A stretch of 64,000 nucleotides of DNA from Rusavskia elegans (GCA_011316305.1 SAUG01000009.1:124001-188000), one strand, 5' to 3'. Positions 47,459 through 58,720 are shown, counted from the first letter of the stretch. Notes: a model not told the origin generated them from the letters alone. Translations and numbers: made by a program.

Positions 47459-47640
47459 CCCCGTGGAGGTTCATGTTCGGTGGTGAGAGACGTGTAGAGT
47501 GCTTGAGTTTGACGCGTCTTAGTCACGTGAAGGGGTAGCCGGTTGAGGCAATGACTCAGGCCCTAGCTGCGCGTCTGCGTACCTTAGGGGCAACCTCCTG
47601 TTCCTGAACAATACGTCGACACCGGGCTAACTCCATATAA
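47459..47640. promoter_or_regulatory. RFC4 promoter and border of the AT-rich block
   Basis: About 180 bp of normal base composition upstream of RFC4, then an abrupt change to AT-rich sequence at about 47640. The RFC4 promoter must lie here. It includes GACGCGT (MluI cell-cycle-box-like, ACGCGT core on either strand) at about 47511-47517, which is a plausible site for an MBF-type factor in a DNA replication gene. Confidence 0.4.
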
Positions 47641-48930
47641 GTCGCTACAGTCTTCTAATATAGAAGTAAACTATTTATCCGCTATTTAGTTATTTGTTTT
47701 GGTTTTAGTATCCGGTGAACCAGTGGTTCGGTAAATAAATCAAACGTTAATATACCAGTATTAAATATACGGTAGCAGAACTTATATCCTAGTTTAATTA
47801 ACGTAAATAACGGTACTTTCTATAGAATTTTAATTTAAATTTACTTAGTAATATAACGTATCCTTTTACCGATAATTTAATATAGAAATTTTTATAGATA
47901 AATATATCTCGCAGTTATTATTTTTTTTTCTTTTATTAATAATATAAGTTCTATAATATCTAAAAGCCTTTAAATATATATATATTTCCGTAAAAGCTAT
48001 AGCTATAAACTAAACTAGACGGTAGTATCTATATTCGTAATAATTATATTTATCCGCGCGGTCGTCGACTATTTTATTATAGCTAGAATAATCTATTTCG
48101 ATTTTAATTTAGATTTCTTTTTTACTATTTTTAAAATATACTATCCGTTTTTCCTATCTTCTTTTAATTTAATCGATCGAATAAAACTTCTAGCTATAGT
48201 AGTTAGTATACTATCTAGCGACCTTTTTAAAACTAGATAGATTAAAGAATATTTTAATAGTTTAATAGAACGATTAAATATAGATTATATAATAAATATA
48301 GCCGATATAATAAATATAGATAATAATTTCGTAGTATAGCAGATAGATATAGCGGAAATATTAGATATTTCTAATTATTTATAACGTCGAAAAAGAAATA
48401 GTAGAAGATTTGTAATCGAATAAAGAAAAAAATAGTTAAATAAAAGTAATTAACTACGCTGTAAATTTTATCTGACGAACTATATATCTTTAGCTGTAAA
48501 AATTTCTTATACGTAAAATACAACAATCGTTGCCGTATATACCGTTGATGAAATATATATATATATATATGAAAACTCAATATAATTTCAGACGGAAATC
48601 TTCCAGAAAAGTATAGAAGTAAATTATTTATCCGCTATAACGAATTTTCTATATATAATTTCTTAATATTTACTATTATAAATAATAGAACGTTTAATAA
48701 ATTTCTATTTATTTAATTTTATATAATATTTTATAACTTTTATTCTATTTTAAATTTTATATTTTTTTATAAACTATATATTAAAATCATCACGATTTAG
48801 ATTTCTATTTTTTAAATATCTATAGATAATTGCGATAAAAAAAATACTAGTATTTTAATCTAATATATTTTATATTTTATAAAAAAATAGAAATAAAAGT
48901 AATAAATTTAACGAATAGTATAGTTATAGT
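47641..48930. other. AT-rich degenerate sequence left of the gypsy element
   Basis: About 1.3 kb of heavily mutated sequence with no family I can name. A 27-bp direct repeat sits at 47659-47685 and again at 48612-48638 with one C/T difference, about 950 bp apart. An (AT)n run lies near 48547-48572. Confidence 0.4.
48547..48572. repeat. AT dinucleotide microsatellite
   Basis: A run of alternating AT of about 22 bp, read directly from sequence, within the AT-rich block. Confidence 0.7.
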
Positions 48931-49341
48931 TATAACGTCCCTATACGTCAAAGAGCGTTACGTTCGAATCTAGCTACAGCCGTAGGCGTAGTCCGAGCTA
49001 CTAAATAGTAAAAGAATTCTAATATAGATTATTATAAATAATCCTGCGTAGCCGCGAAGATACGGTACGATATTATAAAGCGTTTTTATTATAAAGATAC
49101 TTAAAATAAAAATAGTAGAAACGTATTAAATAATTATATTAATAACTAAAAAAAAAAGTTATTTAATAGAAGTAAAAAGCGATATATATAATAAAACTAG
49201 CCGATAGTACCGATAGACGGCTACTCGCTAAAAGTTTCTATTATAAAAGTCGGCTATAGCGGCTATAGGCGGCTATAGATAATTAGACTCGTTTATTTAG
49301 CTAATCTTCTAGCGTATTTCTATAGAGTTATAAATATAATA
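48931..49341 (-). repeat. LTR of the gypsy element (left copy; 3' LTR)
   Basis: A 411-bp repeat whose partner is at 52638-53049. It begins TATAACGTCC on the plus strand and ends near AATATAATA. Two further blocks (around CGGCTATAGCGGCTATAGG) are shared by all three copies. Differences among copies are nearly all C/T or G/A. Flanked on the left by the target duplication ATAGT. Confidence 0.82.
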
Positions 49342-50224
49342 TAGTTTTTTCTATAGCGTTTTTCTAAATTTCTTTAGAATTTTCTAAACTTTTTTAAAGT
49401 ATTTCCTTAATTTCTAGATATTTTTTTTTATCGGAAAACCTTTTCTATTTAATTAAAAATTCGTTTATTTCCTTTTTTTATCTATAATCTTTTTAACTTC
49501 GTATTTTTTCTTTTTCTAATAGTATTAATCTTTTACTAATAGTATTTTTTCCGGTACTTTTTTAAAGAATCCTATATAGAATTTTAGAAAAATTCCTATT
49601 ATCGGGAATTTAAAATATACTATTATACCTTTAATATTATCGATTTTAAAGGCTTCTATATATAGTCTATCTAATTTTCTACTAGTAAGGTTTTTTATAG
49701 ATAAAAATACTTTATTTTCTTTTTTAATATTATAGTATCTCTTTAATTTATCTACTTTCTATTTTACTTTTTTTTTATATTTTAAATTTTTATCTTAACT
49801 CTAATCTAATTTTCTTTTATTCTATTAACGAATATTTATATTACTAGATTATTCGTTTTACTAGTAATTTCGTATTTTAGCTTTCTTCCGTATAGAAGTT
49901 TATCTAAAGTTATTTCGATATCTTCGTTATATAATAAATTAATCGCTATTCAGACTATCAAGAGAAATTAAATCTAATTTTTTTTTTCAGAATAGTATAT
50001 CCGTAAATATAATTCTAATATTTAATTTATTTTTTCGATCTATCTATCGGTCTATAGATAGAATAATATCGATATTATCTATTCGGTTTCTACTACCTAT
50101 ATTAATTTTTTTATAAAATTAAAAATAAAGAATTTATCCCGGGGGGATATAATTTTTTCTACGATACTATTTTTATAAAAAACTATTTTTAATAGTAAAA
50201 ATATCAGCTATTCGGCTATTGTTA

Positions 50225-50240
50225 TTATTTTATATAATAT
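50225..50240 (+). repeat. Target site duplication of the SINE-like element, left copy
   Basis: TTATTTTATATAATAT, identical over 16 bp to 50664-50679. It directly abuts the insert. Confidence 0.82.
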
Positions 50241-50663
50241 ATACGATTAATCATTCGGATTTTTGATTTTAGTCTTTTACGATTCTAACGCTAGAGGCGC
50301 TAAACCGATCAGATTACGCAATTATTAGGTATTCAAGTATTTTACCGAAAACTCGAATTAAGGACTTCCGAAGGAGCTAGATCTAGACTAAAATCCAGAG
50401 GGAAACCGTAATCTATTTAATCTTATTAATTAATTTAATTAAGTTCGATCGATCGGGCTAGACCGAGACGATCTACTGTCTAGTCTTTCTGTATTTTAAA
50501 CTCTATAAAAATCGACTTAATCGATAGAAAAAACTCAAGTATTAAGTTAGCCTTCGAGGGATTCGAACCCCCGACCCGCTGGATTAACTCCGCTAATTCC
50601 GAGATGGAACGCGGATCCGTTAGGCCTCCAGGTCACGCAGCGTTATCACTGCGCCACCAGGCC
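50241..50663 (-). mobile_element. SINE-like insertion with tRNA-related head and 16-bp target duplication
   Basis: A 423-bp insert of near-normal base composition inside the AT-rich gypsy integrase region. It is flanked by a perfect 16-bp direct repeat, TTATTTTATATAATAT, at 50225-50240 and 50664-50679. A long target duplication without LTRs or terminal inverted repeats points to target-primed insertion. On the minus strand its 5' end (50663-50549) is tRNA-like: an A-box-like GGTGGCGCAGTGATAACG and a B box GGTTCGAATCCC 75 nt further on. The remaining 300 bp has no family I know. The integrase frame continues on both sides, so the insertion came later than the gypsy element. It shows fewer RIP changes than its host, either because it is younger or because it is too short for RIP. 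Confidence 0.75.
50549..50663 (-). tRNA. tRNA-like head of the SINE-like element (isotype not determinable)
   Basis: The segment has RNA polymerase III A- and B-box matches, a T arm (GGGGG loop TTCGAAT) and partly pairing acceptor strands (GGCCT with AGGCT). The distance between the boxes is larger than in an intronless tRNA, and the D arm and anticodon stem do not fold canonically, so I cannot assign an anticodon. A run of six T on the minus strand at 50533-50528, about 16 nt past the T arm, could terminate Pol III, which would leave the rest of the insert untranscribed; it may also be a RIP product. I read it as a tRNA-derived promoter rather than a functional tRNA gene. Confidence 0.5.
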
Positions 50664-50679
50664 TTATTTTATATAATAT
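50664..50679 (+). repeat. Target site duplication of the SINE-like element, right copy
   Basis: Second copy of the 16-bp direct repeat, adjacent to the tRNA-like head. Confidence 0.82.
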
Positions 50680-52637
50680 TAATCTTATTTATTTTATAAA
50701 TCTATCTATAATTATTTCTATTATATTATACGATATTTATATATAGAAATTAATAGATTTCGGAAATCCTATAATAAAATCTATTACGATCTTTTAATAA
50801 AGCTGTTTCGGTATTTATATAAAATAAAGTTTACTAATAGATCTTTATTTACTTATTTTAATATCAAATATTTAAAATAGTTTTTAATATATTCTTTAAT
50901 ATATTTCTTAAATACTAGTATATTAGTTTTTTTTTAAATTCTTTTTAATATTTTAGTTATTTTTTAATATCTAGCTATTTTAGAGTTATACGTTTATCGG
51001 ATAATATTAGTTATTTTTTCTAATACTTCCGTTTTATCTAATATTTCTCTATTCCGTTTTAGTAGCGGTCTGTTTATTTTTTCTATAACTTTATAGTCTA
51101 TTTTTCGATTTAAAATATTTATAACTATATTATCCGTATCTTTAATATATCGTATTTCGAAATTATAATAGATGATTTCTTTTAACTATTTTATTTATCT
51201 CTAGTTAAATTTCTTATCGAGTAAAAGTAATAAAAGATTCTTATAATTAGTATAAATTATTACTTTTTTCTATATTTCTATTATATATATTTTCTAATAT
51301 ATAAAACTTATAATAATAGCTAATATTTCTTTATCTATCGTTATATAATTAACTTCGGCTAGTATTAATTTCTTTAAATAAAATTCTAATAGTTTACCTT
51401 TTTATATTATATATAAATCTAAAATTCTATCCGATATATTTATATAAAATATAATTTATTTTTCTAGATCGAATATATCTAGAACTTTTTTTTTAATTCT
51501 GAAATTATATTTTCGGAATCTCTATAATATTTTATAGATTTATAGATTATATTCTTTTTTTATTTTAGAAAATATTAGTATATTATCTATATAGATTATA
51601 ATAAAAATATCCAAATAGTCGTATAATATTTTATTAACTATTCGTTATAGAGTCGCGGGAATATTTATTAGTACGAAAGGTATTATTAAATATTTAAATA
51701 GTCTGTATTTTATTTTTAATAACGTCTTTTATTTATCCTTTTTTTTAATTATTAATAAATTAAATATATCCTTTAGGTCAACTTTATAAACTATTTAACT
51801 TTTCTAATTCTATTTTTAAAGTCTATTAAAAAAGATAGAAGGTATTTATTTTTTTATATTACTATATTAAATTATCTGAAATCGATATAGAATCGGAAGT
51901 TACTATTTTTTTTTAGAATAAATATTACCGGTTATTCTATTTTTAATTTAAAATAGCGTATATATTTTCGTTTAAAATTATAGTTAATATACTATTATAG
52001 TACTTTTAATTATTTATTATTTAGTTTATAGATTAGTTTAGCTTTTAGTTTATCGGGTTCTATAATAATAATTTTATATTTATTCTAAATATTAACCGGT
52101 AAAGATAATCTTTCTTCCGATTTCTTTAATATATTCTAGAAATCTTTAAATAATTATAGAATTTTATCTGTAATAGCTACTTTCTTTTTAGTCTACTTTT
52201 TTCGAATAAAGATATTATATACTTTCTTTTATCTCGGCTAGCCTTTTAGATATATTAAATAGATAGTTTTCTATTTTTACCCGTATCGTTTTCTAAACGA
52301 TTTCTAGATTCTATAATATAAACTATAGAATACCTAAATAGATATTTCTTTATATTTTTATAATATCGAAAATAATCTTTTTTTATATCTATTATTTCGT
52401 ATCTATAGAGGTTTAGTTTAATATTTAACTTTAACGAACCCTATCTTATTAATAATTCCTATAAAATAAAGTTTCGTTTTTCTAATTAAAGAGATATTAA
52501 ACCTTTTTATATATTCTTTTTACTTCTAATATAATATTCCGAATAGCTTTTAAATTAATTAAAGTTTCTATAGATTATCCGCGTAATATTAGCTAGATAA
52601 AAATCCGGATTTTATCTATCTTCCGGAATTGTTAAAA

Positions 52638-53049
52638 TATAACGTCTCTGTATATTAAAGGGCGTTACGTTCGAGCCTAGCTATAGTTATAGATATAATC
52701 CAAGCTACTAAATAGTAAAAGAATCCTAGCGTAGATTATTATAACTAATCCCGCGTAGCCGTAAAAGTACGTTTACGATATTATAAGACGTTTTTATTAC
52801 GAAAATAATTAAAAAGAGAATAGTAGAAACGTATTTAATTAATATATTAATAACTAATAAGAAAAGCTATCTAATAGAAGTAAAGAACGATATCTATAGT
52901 AAAAGTAGCCGATAGTACCTATAGGCGGCCGTTTACTAAAAGTTTCTATTATAAAAGTCGACTACGGCGGCTATAGGCGGCTATAGATAATTAGGCTCGT
53001 TTATTTAACTAATCTTCCAACGTATTTCTGTGGAATCGTGGACGTAACA
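52638..53049 (-). repeat. LTR of the gypsy element (right copy; 5' LTR)
   Basis: A 412-bp repeat matching 48931-49341 over its length. Read on the minus strand it starts TGTTACGTCC, the expected TG of an LTR, and the other end has been changed by RIP. This copy is the least mutated at its right border (GACGTAACA). It is followed by the target duplication ATAGT at 53050-53054. Confidence 0.82.
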
Positions 53050-53188
53050 ATAGTATAAAGATTCGATAATATAATAAATTAAAATATCAATTTATAATAT
53101 ATATTTCAATTAATACTATTAGCTAGCAGTTATTATATCGATAGAATATTAGTATAATAAACGTTAATAGAATATTATAGAAAATAAA

Positions 53189-53699
53189 TAATCTGATTAT
53201 TTCGAATCGGATTTTCGTCGGTATTTTAGAAATCCGATCCGAACTTTAATAAATCGGTTCGATTCGATCTATTAAATGGTATAGATCGATTTCTAAAATT
53301 AAAACTAAAAACTAAATCGGATTATAAAATAGAAACCGATTGAAATTTGATTTAATTTATTAAATCTTTTATATATAGTATAAAATCAGAATTAATCTAA
53401 TATAATACTATAATTAATATTAAATATAGAACTAATTAATAAATTATATTCTTATTTATAAAAGTAATATATAAATATAATATATTTTTTCTAATTAAAT
53501 TTATTTTTAATCAATAGATATAATTTTTATATTAGAATTATATTTTTATATTAGATTTTAGCGATTTTAATAGATTCAATCCGGGAGTCCGGATTTGATT
53601 CGGAATCGAATCGGTTTAATATTTAGAAAAGTCGGAACCGATTCGAATTAAATCGGTTTTTCTAATCCGAATTCGAAATTCGATCCGACGGCCAGTCTA
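53189..53699. mobile_element. hAT-type MITE copy 1
   Basis: A 511-bp nonautonomous element. The right terminus reads GGCCAGTCTA and the left terminus is its RIP-decayed inverse (TAATCTGATT). It is flanked by an exact 8-bp duplication AAAATAAA (53181-53188 and 53700-53707), the duplication length of hAT transposons. Subterminal GTCGAATC/GGTTCGA-type motifs repeat as in the two neighbouring copies. No coding capacity. Confidence 0.72.
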
Positions 53700-53707
53700 A
53701 AAATAAA

Positions 53708-54490
53708 TAATTATCTATAAAATTATTCTATTTTTCTATAATCTATATTATTTAATCTAATAGTCCGACTATCTATACTATATAGTTTATCTATTATTTT
53801 AAAAAACTTGGTTAAAATTTTATTAAATAAAAAAGAAACTCTAGTCTTTATTTATAACGGCTAATATTTATATCTTAATTCGATTTCTTTCGGCTATTTT
53901 TTAATATATCTTCTAATAATATAGCTATTATTATTTTTAATTATATTATTATTAGATTTATCTTTTCTAATACTATCTTCGAGCGTAGCTATATTTCGTC
54001 GCTTTCTTCGATTAAAACGGCGATTAAATTTAGATAGCTCCGTAGTCTAATATTAAAAAGAATCGAAATTAGAATTAAAAGAAAGTTTTAATTTTTTTTT
54101 TATATATTAAAATTTAATTAACGTAGTAATAAAAGTGTAAATATTAATTATAATATTAATCGACTCCGTTATATAATTAAATATATCGAAAAAATTAGTA
54201 TATAAAAAATAATAATTTAGAAATACGTTTATATCGGTTCTATAATCGATTATTAATTTAATTCGCGTTATTAGATTCGTTTAATATATATAAATTACAA
54301 TTAGTAATAAAAAAAAATATAACGAATAATATATATTCGAAACAGAAATTATCTTTTTTATTTATACGCGTAGTTTCGACGATATTATAGATTAGAATAG
54401 TAAATACAAAATTAAATATAAAGTTATTTAAAGATTACGATTTATAAAATATATAAAAAAAAACTCTAATATTAGTTATTTTACGAACTA
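53708..54490. other. AT-rich degenerate sequence between MITE copies 1 and 2
   Basis: About 780 bp of RIP-mutated DNA with no recognisable coding or structural feature. Confidence 0.3.
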
Positions 54491-54498
54491 TACCGGAT

Positions 54499-54901
54499 TA
54501 GACTGGCCACTTCGAGTCGGATTCCCGTCGAATCGTCGAATCCGACCCGATTTCTTGGCGAGTCGAATCGGTTCGACCCGTTAAACGGTCGGGTCCGGGT
54601 CGAATTCGAATATCCGACGAGAACCCGCCAAGCCTTTTTATTTAATTAATTAAAAATATAATATAATAATTAATTAAATAATTAATTATATATAAAAGTA
54701 ATATAATTAGGTAATATAAATAATCTAATTAGGACCTTTCTAACTAGCGTGGTTAATTAATTAGAATTTTTTTAAATTATTCGTATAGCTTTTATACTAG
54801 AATTATACTTTTATACTAGGGCTTGGCGCCAAGATCAAGTCTTGGCGGGTCGGATCGGGTTAGCCAATCCGGGTTCGAAATCCGATCCGACGGCCAGTCT
54901 A
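54499..54901. mobile_element. hAT-type MITE copy 2
   Basis: The best-preserved copy, 403 bp, with perfect 10-bp terminal inverted repeats TAGACTGGCC and GGCCAGTCTA. The flanking 8-mers are TACCGGAT (54491-54498) and TATCGGAT (54902-54909), identical except for one C/T change of the kind RIP makes. The ends are GC-rich and carry repeated GGTTCGA/TCGAACC motifs; the centre is AT-rich. No open frame. Confidence 0.8.
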
Positions 54902-54909
54902 TATCGGAT

Positions 54910-55439
54910 CAATCCTTTTTTAAATATTTTTAGATATTATTCTACGTAATATTAATAAAAGTTTAGAAAGAAAATATAAAAATAGATAATATTGAAAAAT
55001 ATATAAAGAATATATATATATTTCTATATAATAAAATATCGAACGTTTTAATTACTATTATTTCAATTAATTCTATTTTCGGATTTTTTCATTTTCAATT
55101 TCTAGTCTTTATAGTCTTTTTTTCAACGTCTATAATTAACAAATAATAATTCTCGTAATTTAGTCGTGCAGCTCGAAACGGGATGGAGTTCGGATCGGAT
55201 CAAAAGCTTTTTAAAAAATCCCACTCGTATTCTAAATGGTTTTATTTATTTCGAATTAGATCTAGCGTCTAGATACTAAGTATTTAGCGTTTTTAGATTA
55301 AATTTTCTTCTAGATTTTTATCTGTAGTCAATAATATTAAATACTGCTTTATTTAGTAATAATCGAAATCGTTAAAATTTTCTCTATTTTTTCGTTCGAG
55401 AAATCCGTTTCGAAGTATATTTAGTCGTAGTAGAAATAT
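54910..55439. other. AT-rich degenerate sequence between MITE copies 2 and 3
   Basis: About 530 bp of RIP-mutated DNA. I see no family resemblance. Confidence 0.3.
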
Positions 55440-55447
55440 AGTACGAT

Positions 55448-55911
55448 TAGACTGGCCGTCGGGTCGGGTTTCGAACTCGGGTTCGTATTTCGGGTTCGAA
55501 CCGAATCGGTTCCGACTTTTTTAGATACTAAACTGACGGGTTTTTAGTTCCTAGTCGAAGAACCGATCTAATCCGACTTAGAACCGCTAAAACGCTAAAT
55601 TCTAGAATAAAAGTATAATTCTAGTATAAAAGTTATATCTATTTATTTTAAAAAACTCTAATTAATTAATTACGCTAGCTAGGAAGGTTCTAGTTAGACT
55701 AAATATATTATCAAAATAGATTACTAATAAAAAATTAATAAAATTATAATAAATAATTTATTTAAATTATAATAAAGGTTTAGCAGATCCTATCGGATTT
55801 TCGGATTTAATTCGGAATCGATCGTTTAGCGAATCGAACCGGTTCGACCCGTTAAAAAATCGAATCGAATTTTAAATACTAATAGAAATCCGTATCGAAA
55901 TGGCCAATCTA
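55448..55911. mobile_element. hAT-type MITE copy 3
   Basis: A 464-bp element with terminal TAGACTGGCC and GGCCAATCTA (one transition from the inverse). Flanking 8-mers are AGTACGAT (55440-55447) and AATACGAT (55912-55919), again one G/A apart. Internal layout matches the other copies. Confidence 0.75.
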
Positions 55912-56156
55912 AATACGATAATTAATTTCGAACTATTTTATTTATAATTTTAGTTTTAAAATTATAGTAAAAGTATTTTTTTTTATAATTTTCGATTTTT
56001 TAGTACCGACGGATTAGATTTAAATTTTAATATTTTCGCTTCCTATTGGTAAATTTTGAAAAAATATTAGAATCGTTATTTTTAGAAAAATTATTAAATT
56101 CGATATCGTTATTATCTAATATCGAATTAAACTATCGATAAAAGTTTATTTACTAT

Positions 56157-56340
56157 TAGACTGACTATTTCGGATCGAATTTCCGTCGAATTCTATAATC
56201 CGACCCGATTTTTTAGCGAGTCGAACCGGTTCGATTCCGAAAGATATAAAATATCGGATTTTTTTCTTTTAAATAGACGATTTTCCGGAAGCTAAATAAA
56301 TAAAATCAGAAAATTCGAGTCGAAACTATCTAGTTCCGAT
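56157..56340. mobile_element. Partial fourth hAT-type MITE (left end only)
   Basis: The sequence from 56157 (TAGACTGACTATTTCGGATC) aligns to the left end of the MITE family including the GTCGAA and GCGAGTCGAACCGG blocks. I could not find a matching right terminus or target duplication, so the extent is approximate. Confidence 0.5.
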
Positions 56341-56453
56341 GGACTATTAATACGAAAAGTCATTTAAAAGTTACTAGACGTAAAATATAAATTATTATAG
56401 AATATAATCTATAATAATAATAATAGAATATTTTAGAATATTTTAAATCACTA

Positions 56454-56529
56454 GCCGACGGTCAAAACCTCTAAACTCGTTAGAGTCGTTTAGAAGGCCT
56501 CGGTTCAACGGACCAATCATTTTAAAAGA
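56454..56529 (+). repeat. Terminal inverted repeat, left end of the pogo-type element
   Basis: Begins GCCGACGGTC next to a TA target dinucleotide. Inverse partner at 58721-58796. Confidence 0.78.
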
Positions 56530-58720
56530 TTTAAAAAGAAAAATGATTGCGCGTATTATTATAATATAGCCAGAATTACTCCGATTCTAGATATTTTTAA
56601 ATTAGATTAAAGCTTTGATTTAACGTTTTATACTATTTATATTATATCAATCAATTAAATTAAATGTGATTATATTATTCGGAAGTAGGATTATCGGATT
56701 TCGGATATATTTATAATAAGAATATTTTCTAAATAATTCTAAATAATAACTATATAGAATACGTATTTAAAATCTTCAGATTCTGAAATTTAATAAATAG
56801 TTTATATTTTAGTCTTTTTAACGTATAATAATGTTAGATCGTTAAAGTCCTATATTTTTTAGAAAAGTCCGAATAGATAGCGGCGTTTTAAAATTTTAAT
56901 ATCGTTTTCCTTTTCCGAAATTTCTTCTATCGCCTCCCTTTCCTTTTTTTCGTTCGCTAATCGTTTTATCTCGGCGTTATAATCTGCTGTTTTTTGATTA
57001 ATCTTTTCTATATATTTATATTTATCTTTTTCCTTTAAAGTATTTTTGTTAGCCTTTTTTTAGCTATTATTTCCGTCTTTTTTATCTATTTCGAATATAT
57101 TTTTCTATCTTTTTTCCGTTCGATAACTTCGTATATAAATATTCTAAAGCTTTTAAAATCAATTTATTTCTTTCGTTTAACTATTTCTTCTAATATCTAA
57201 TTATAATTACGAGTACGCAACTTTAATATAAACTAATCTCGTTTAATATCTTTAAAAAATCTAGTTATATTTACCGGATTAATAATATAGATGCCGTTAT
57301 TCTCTTTCTAGATTTAATTGAAAAATTTAAAAGCTTTTTTTATCGTATTAGATCCTCGCGGAATACGATTAAAGCTTTTGAAATCGATAGAAGAAAATAT
57401 AACTAGCCGAGCTACTATAATTACTTTAGTAAAAAGGTTTTTAGATCGTATAATTTATAGAGGCGCTAGTATAATTTCGAAATTAAAAGAATAGATTTCA
57501 GTACGGCGCTATAAGTTTTTAAATATATCTTTAACGAACGTTTCATTACGGAAACTTTATAGAATTGCGAGAAATTCTAGACGGGTAAATTTACCGTCGC
57601 CGTTATAAATTATTTTTTTAATAGTAATATCGTAATTCGTTTTATATAGTAAAAGGTTTTCTATATATAATAGTTATATATAATAAATATAATAGATAGA
57701 TAATTCAAATTGTTTAATATTATATTCGTCGGCTAAATTAAAAAGTTCCAAAATAATATAAAAACTAAAACTATCGATAATAAATAGCTAGTATTTATCG
57801 ACTTTTATCTTTTCTATATTTTAAATAAAATAGTATAGCTAATTTAGTACAAGGTTATCGATACTATATTCTATAATCGAATATCTAAAAAATACGCCGT
57901 TATTAAAATCTATTTTCTATATTTTATTTATATATAATATTTTGAACCTTTAAAATAAATAGAAAAGAAATAGTCTCGCCGATAATACTAAAAAAAGAAA
58001 TTAGAATAAAGTCTAAATCGTAGAAAGACTATTAATTTAAATATTTCTACCGAAATATAATAGTCGCGATTATATAAATCGGCGATAATATTTCTTTTTC
58101 TTTTATTTCTATCGAATATAATAACTATATAGGAATATATATAGCTAACTCGAAAGTTAATTTTATCGATATTTTATATATTATCGGATACGACGCCGTA
58201 TTTTTAAATCTTTATCTAAAGTTTATCGAAATATTTTTCTAATTTTTCGATATTGTTTATATCCTTTCTATTAACGTTAAAAGGGCGTTAAATAGATATA
58301 AAAAGTTTTAAATAACGTTTTATAAATCGTATAAATCAGTATTTATCGATAGAAGAAACTAGCTAATCGTCGCGATATAAAATATAATTAGCGGCGCTTT
58401 CGATAAACTAGAAACTCGATAACTAGTTAATATTATCGAAGCGTTTAATATAATATATTAGAATATTTAGATAAATATCGATTTAACATTCGTTAATAGA
58501 ATTTTTTATAGATTTAAAACTGCTTCCGGCGATATATTACCGTAGAATTTTGGTTTTAACGTTATAATAGCGGGCGTATTTCGCGATATAGTCGAATTCG
58601 TTATTATAGAAGCTTTAACTGCTTCTTTCTAACGTCTTTCTAACGCGTAGTAGACTTTAATAGCTTTAGATATAATAATATAGAAATTTGAAATCATAAA
58701 ATATAATTATAAAGAAAAGA

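Larger units (their letters stand above)
48931..53049 (-). mobile_element. Ty3/gypsy LTR retrotransposon, RIP-inactivated, without visible gag
   Basis: Two direct repeats (48931-49341 and 52638-53049) bound the element and a 5-bp target duplication ATAGT flanks it (48926-48930 and 53050-53054). Coding direction is minus. Decayed pol is still readable, from right to left: reverse transcriptase at about 52130-51560 (the catalytic YxDD reads YIDN, with a G-to-A change at the last Asp), RNase H at about 51400-51080, integrase zinc-binding region near 51000, and integrase core at about 50900-49900 with the family-typical DRF and TDR fragments. Many stops interrupt it. The domain order RT-RH-INT identifies Ty3/gypsy. 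Internal length without the SINE-like insert is only about 2.86 kb, and no gag is seen. Confidence 0.85.

Noticed and set aside
48547..48572. (AT)n run as a cruciform or origin element
   Set aside because: Simple microsatellite in AT-rich DNA with no accompanying signal.
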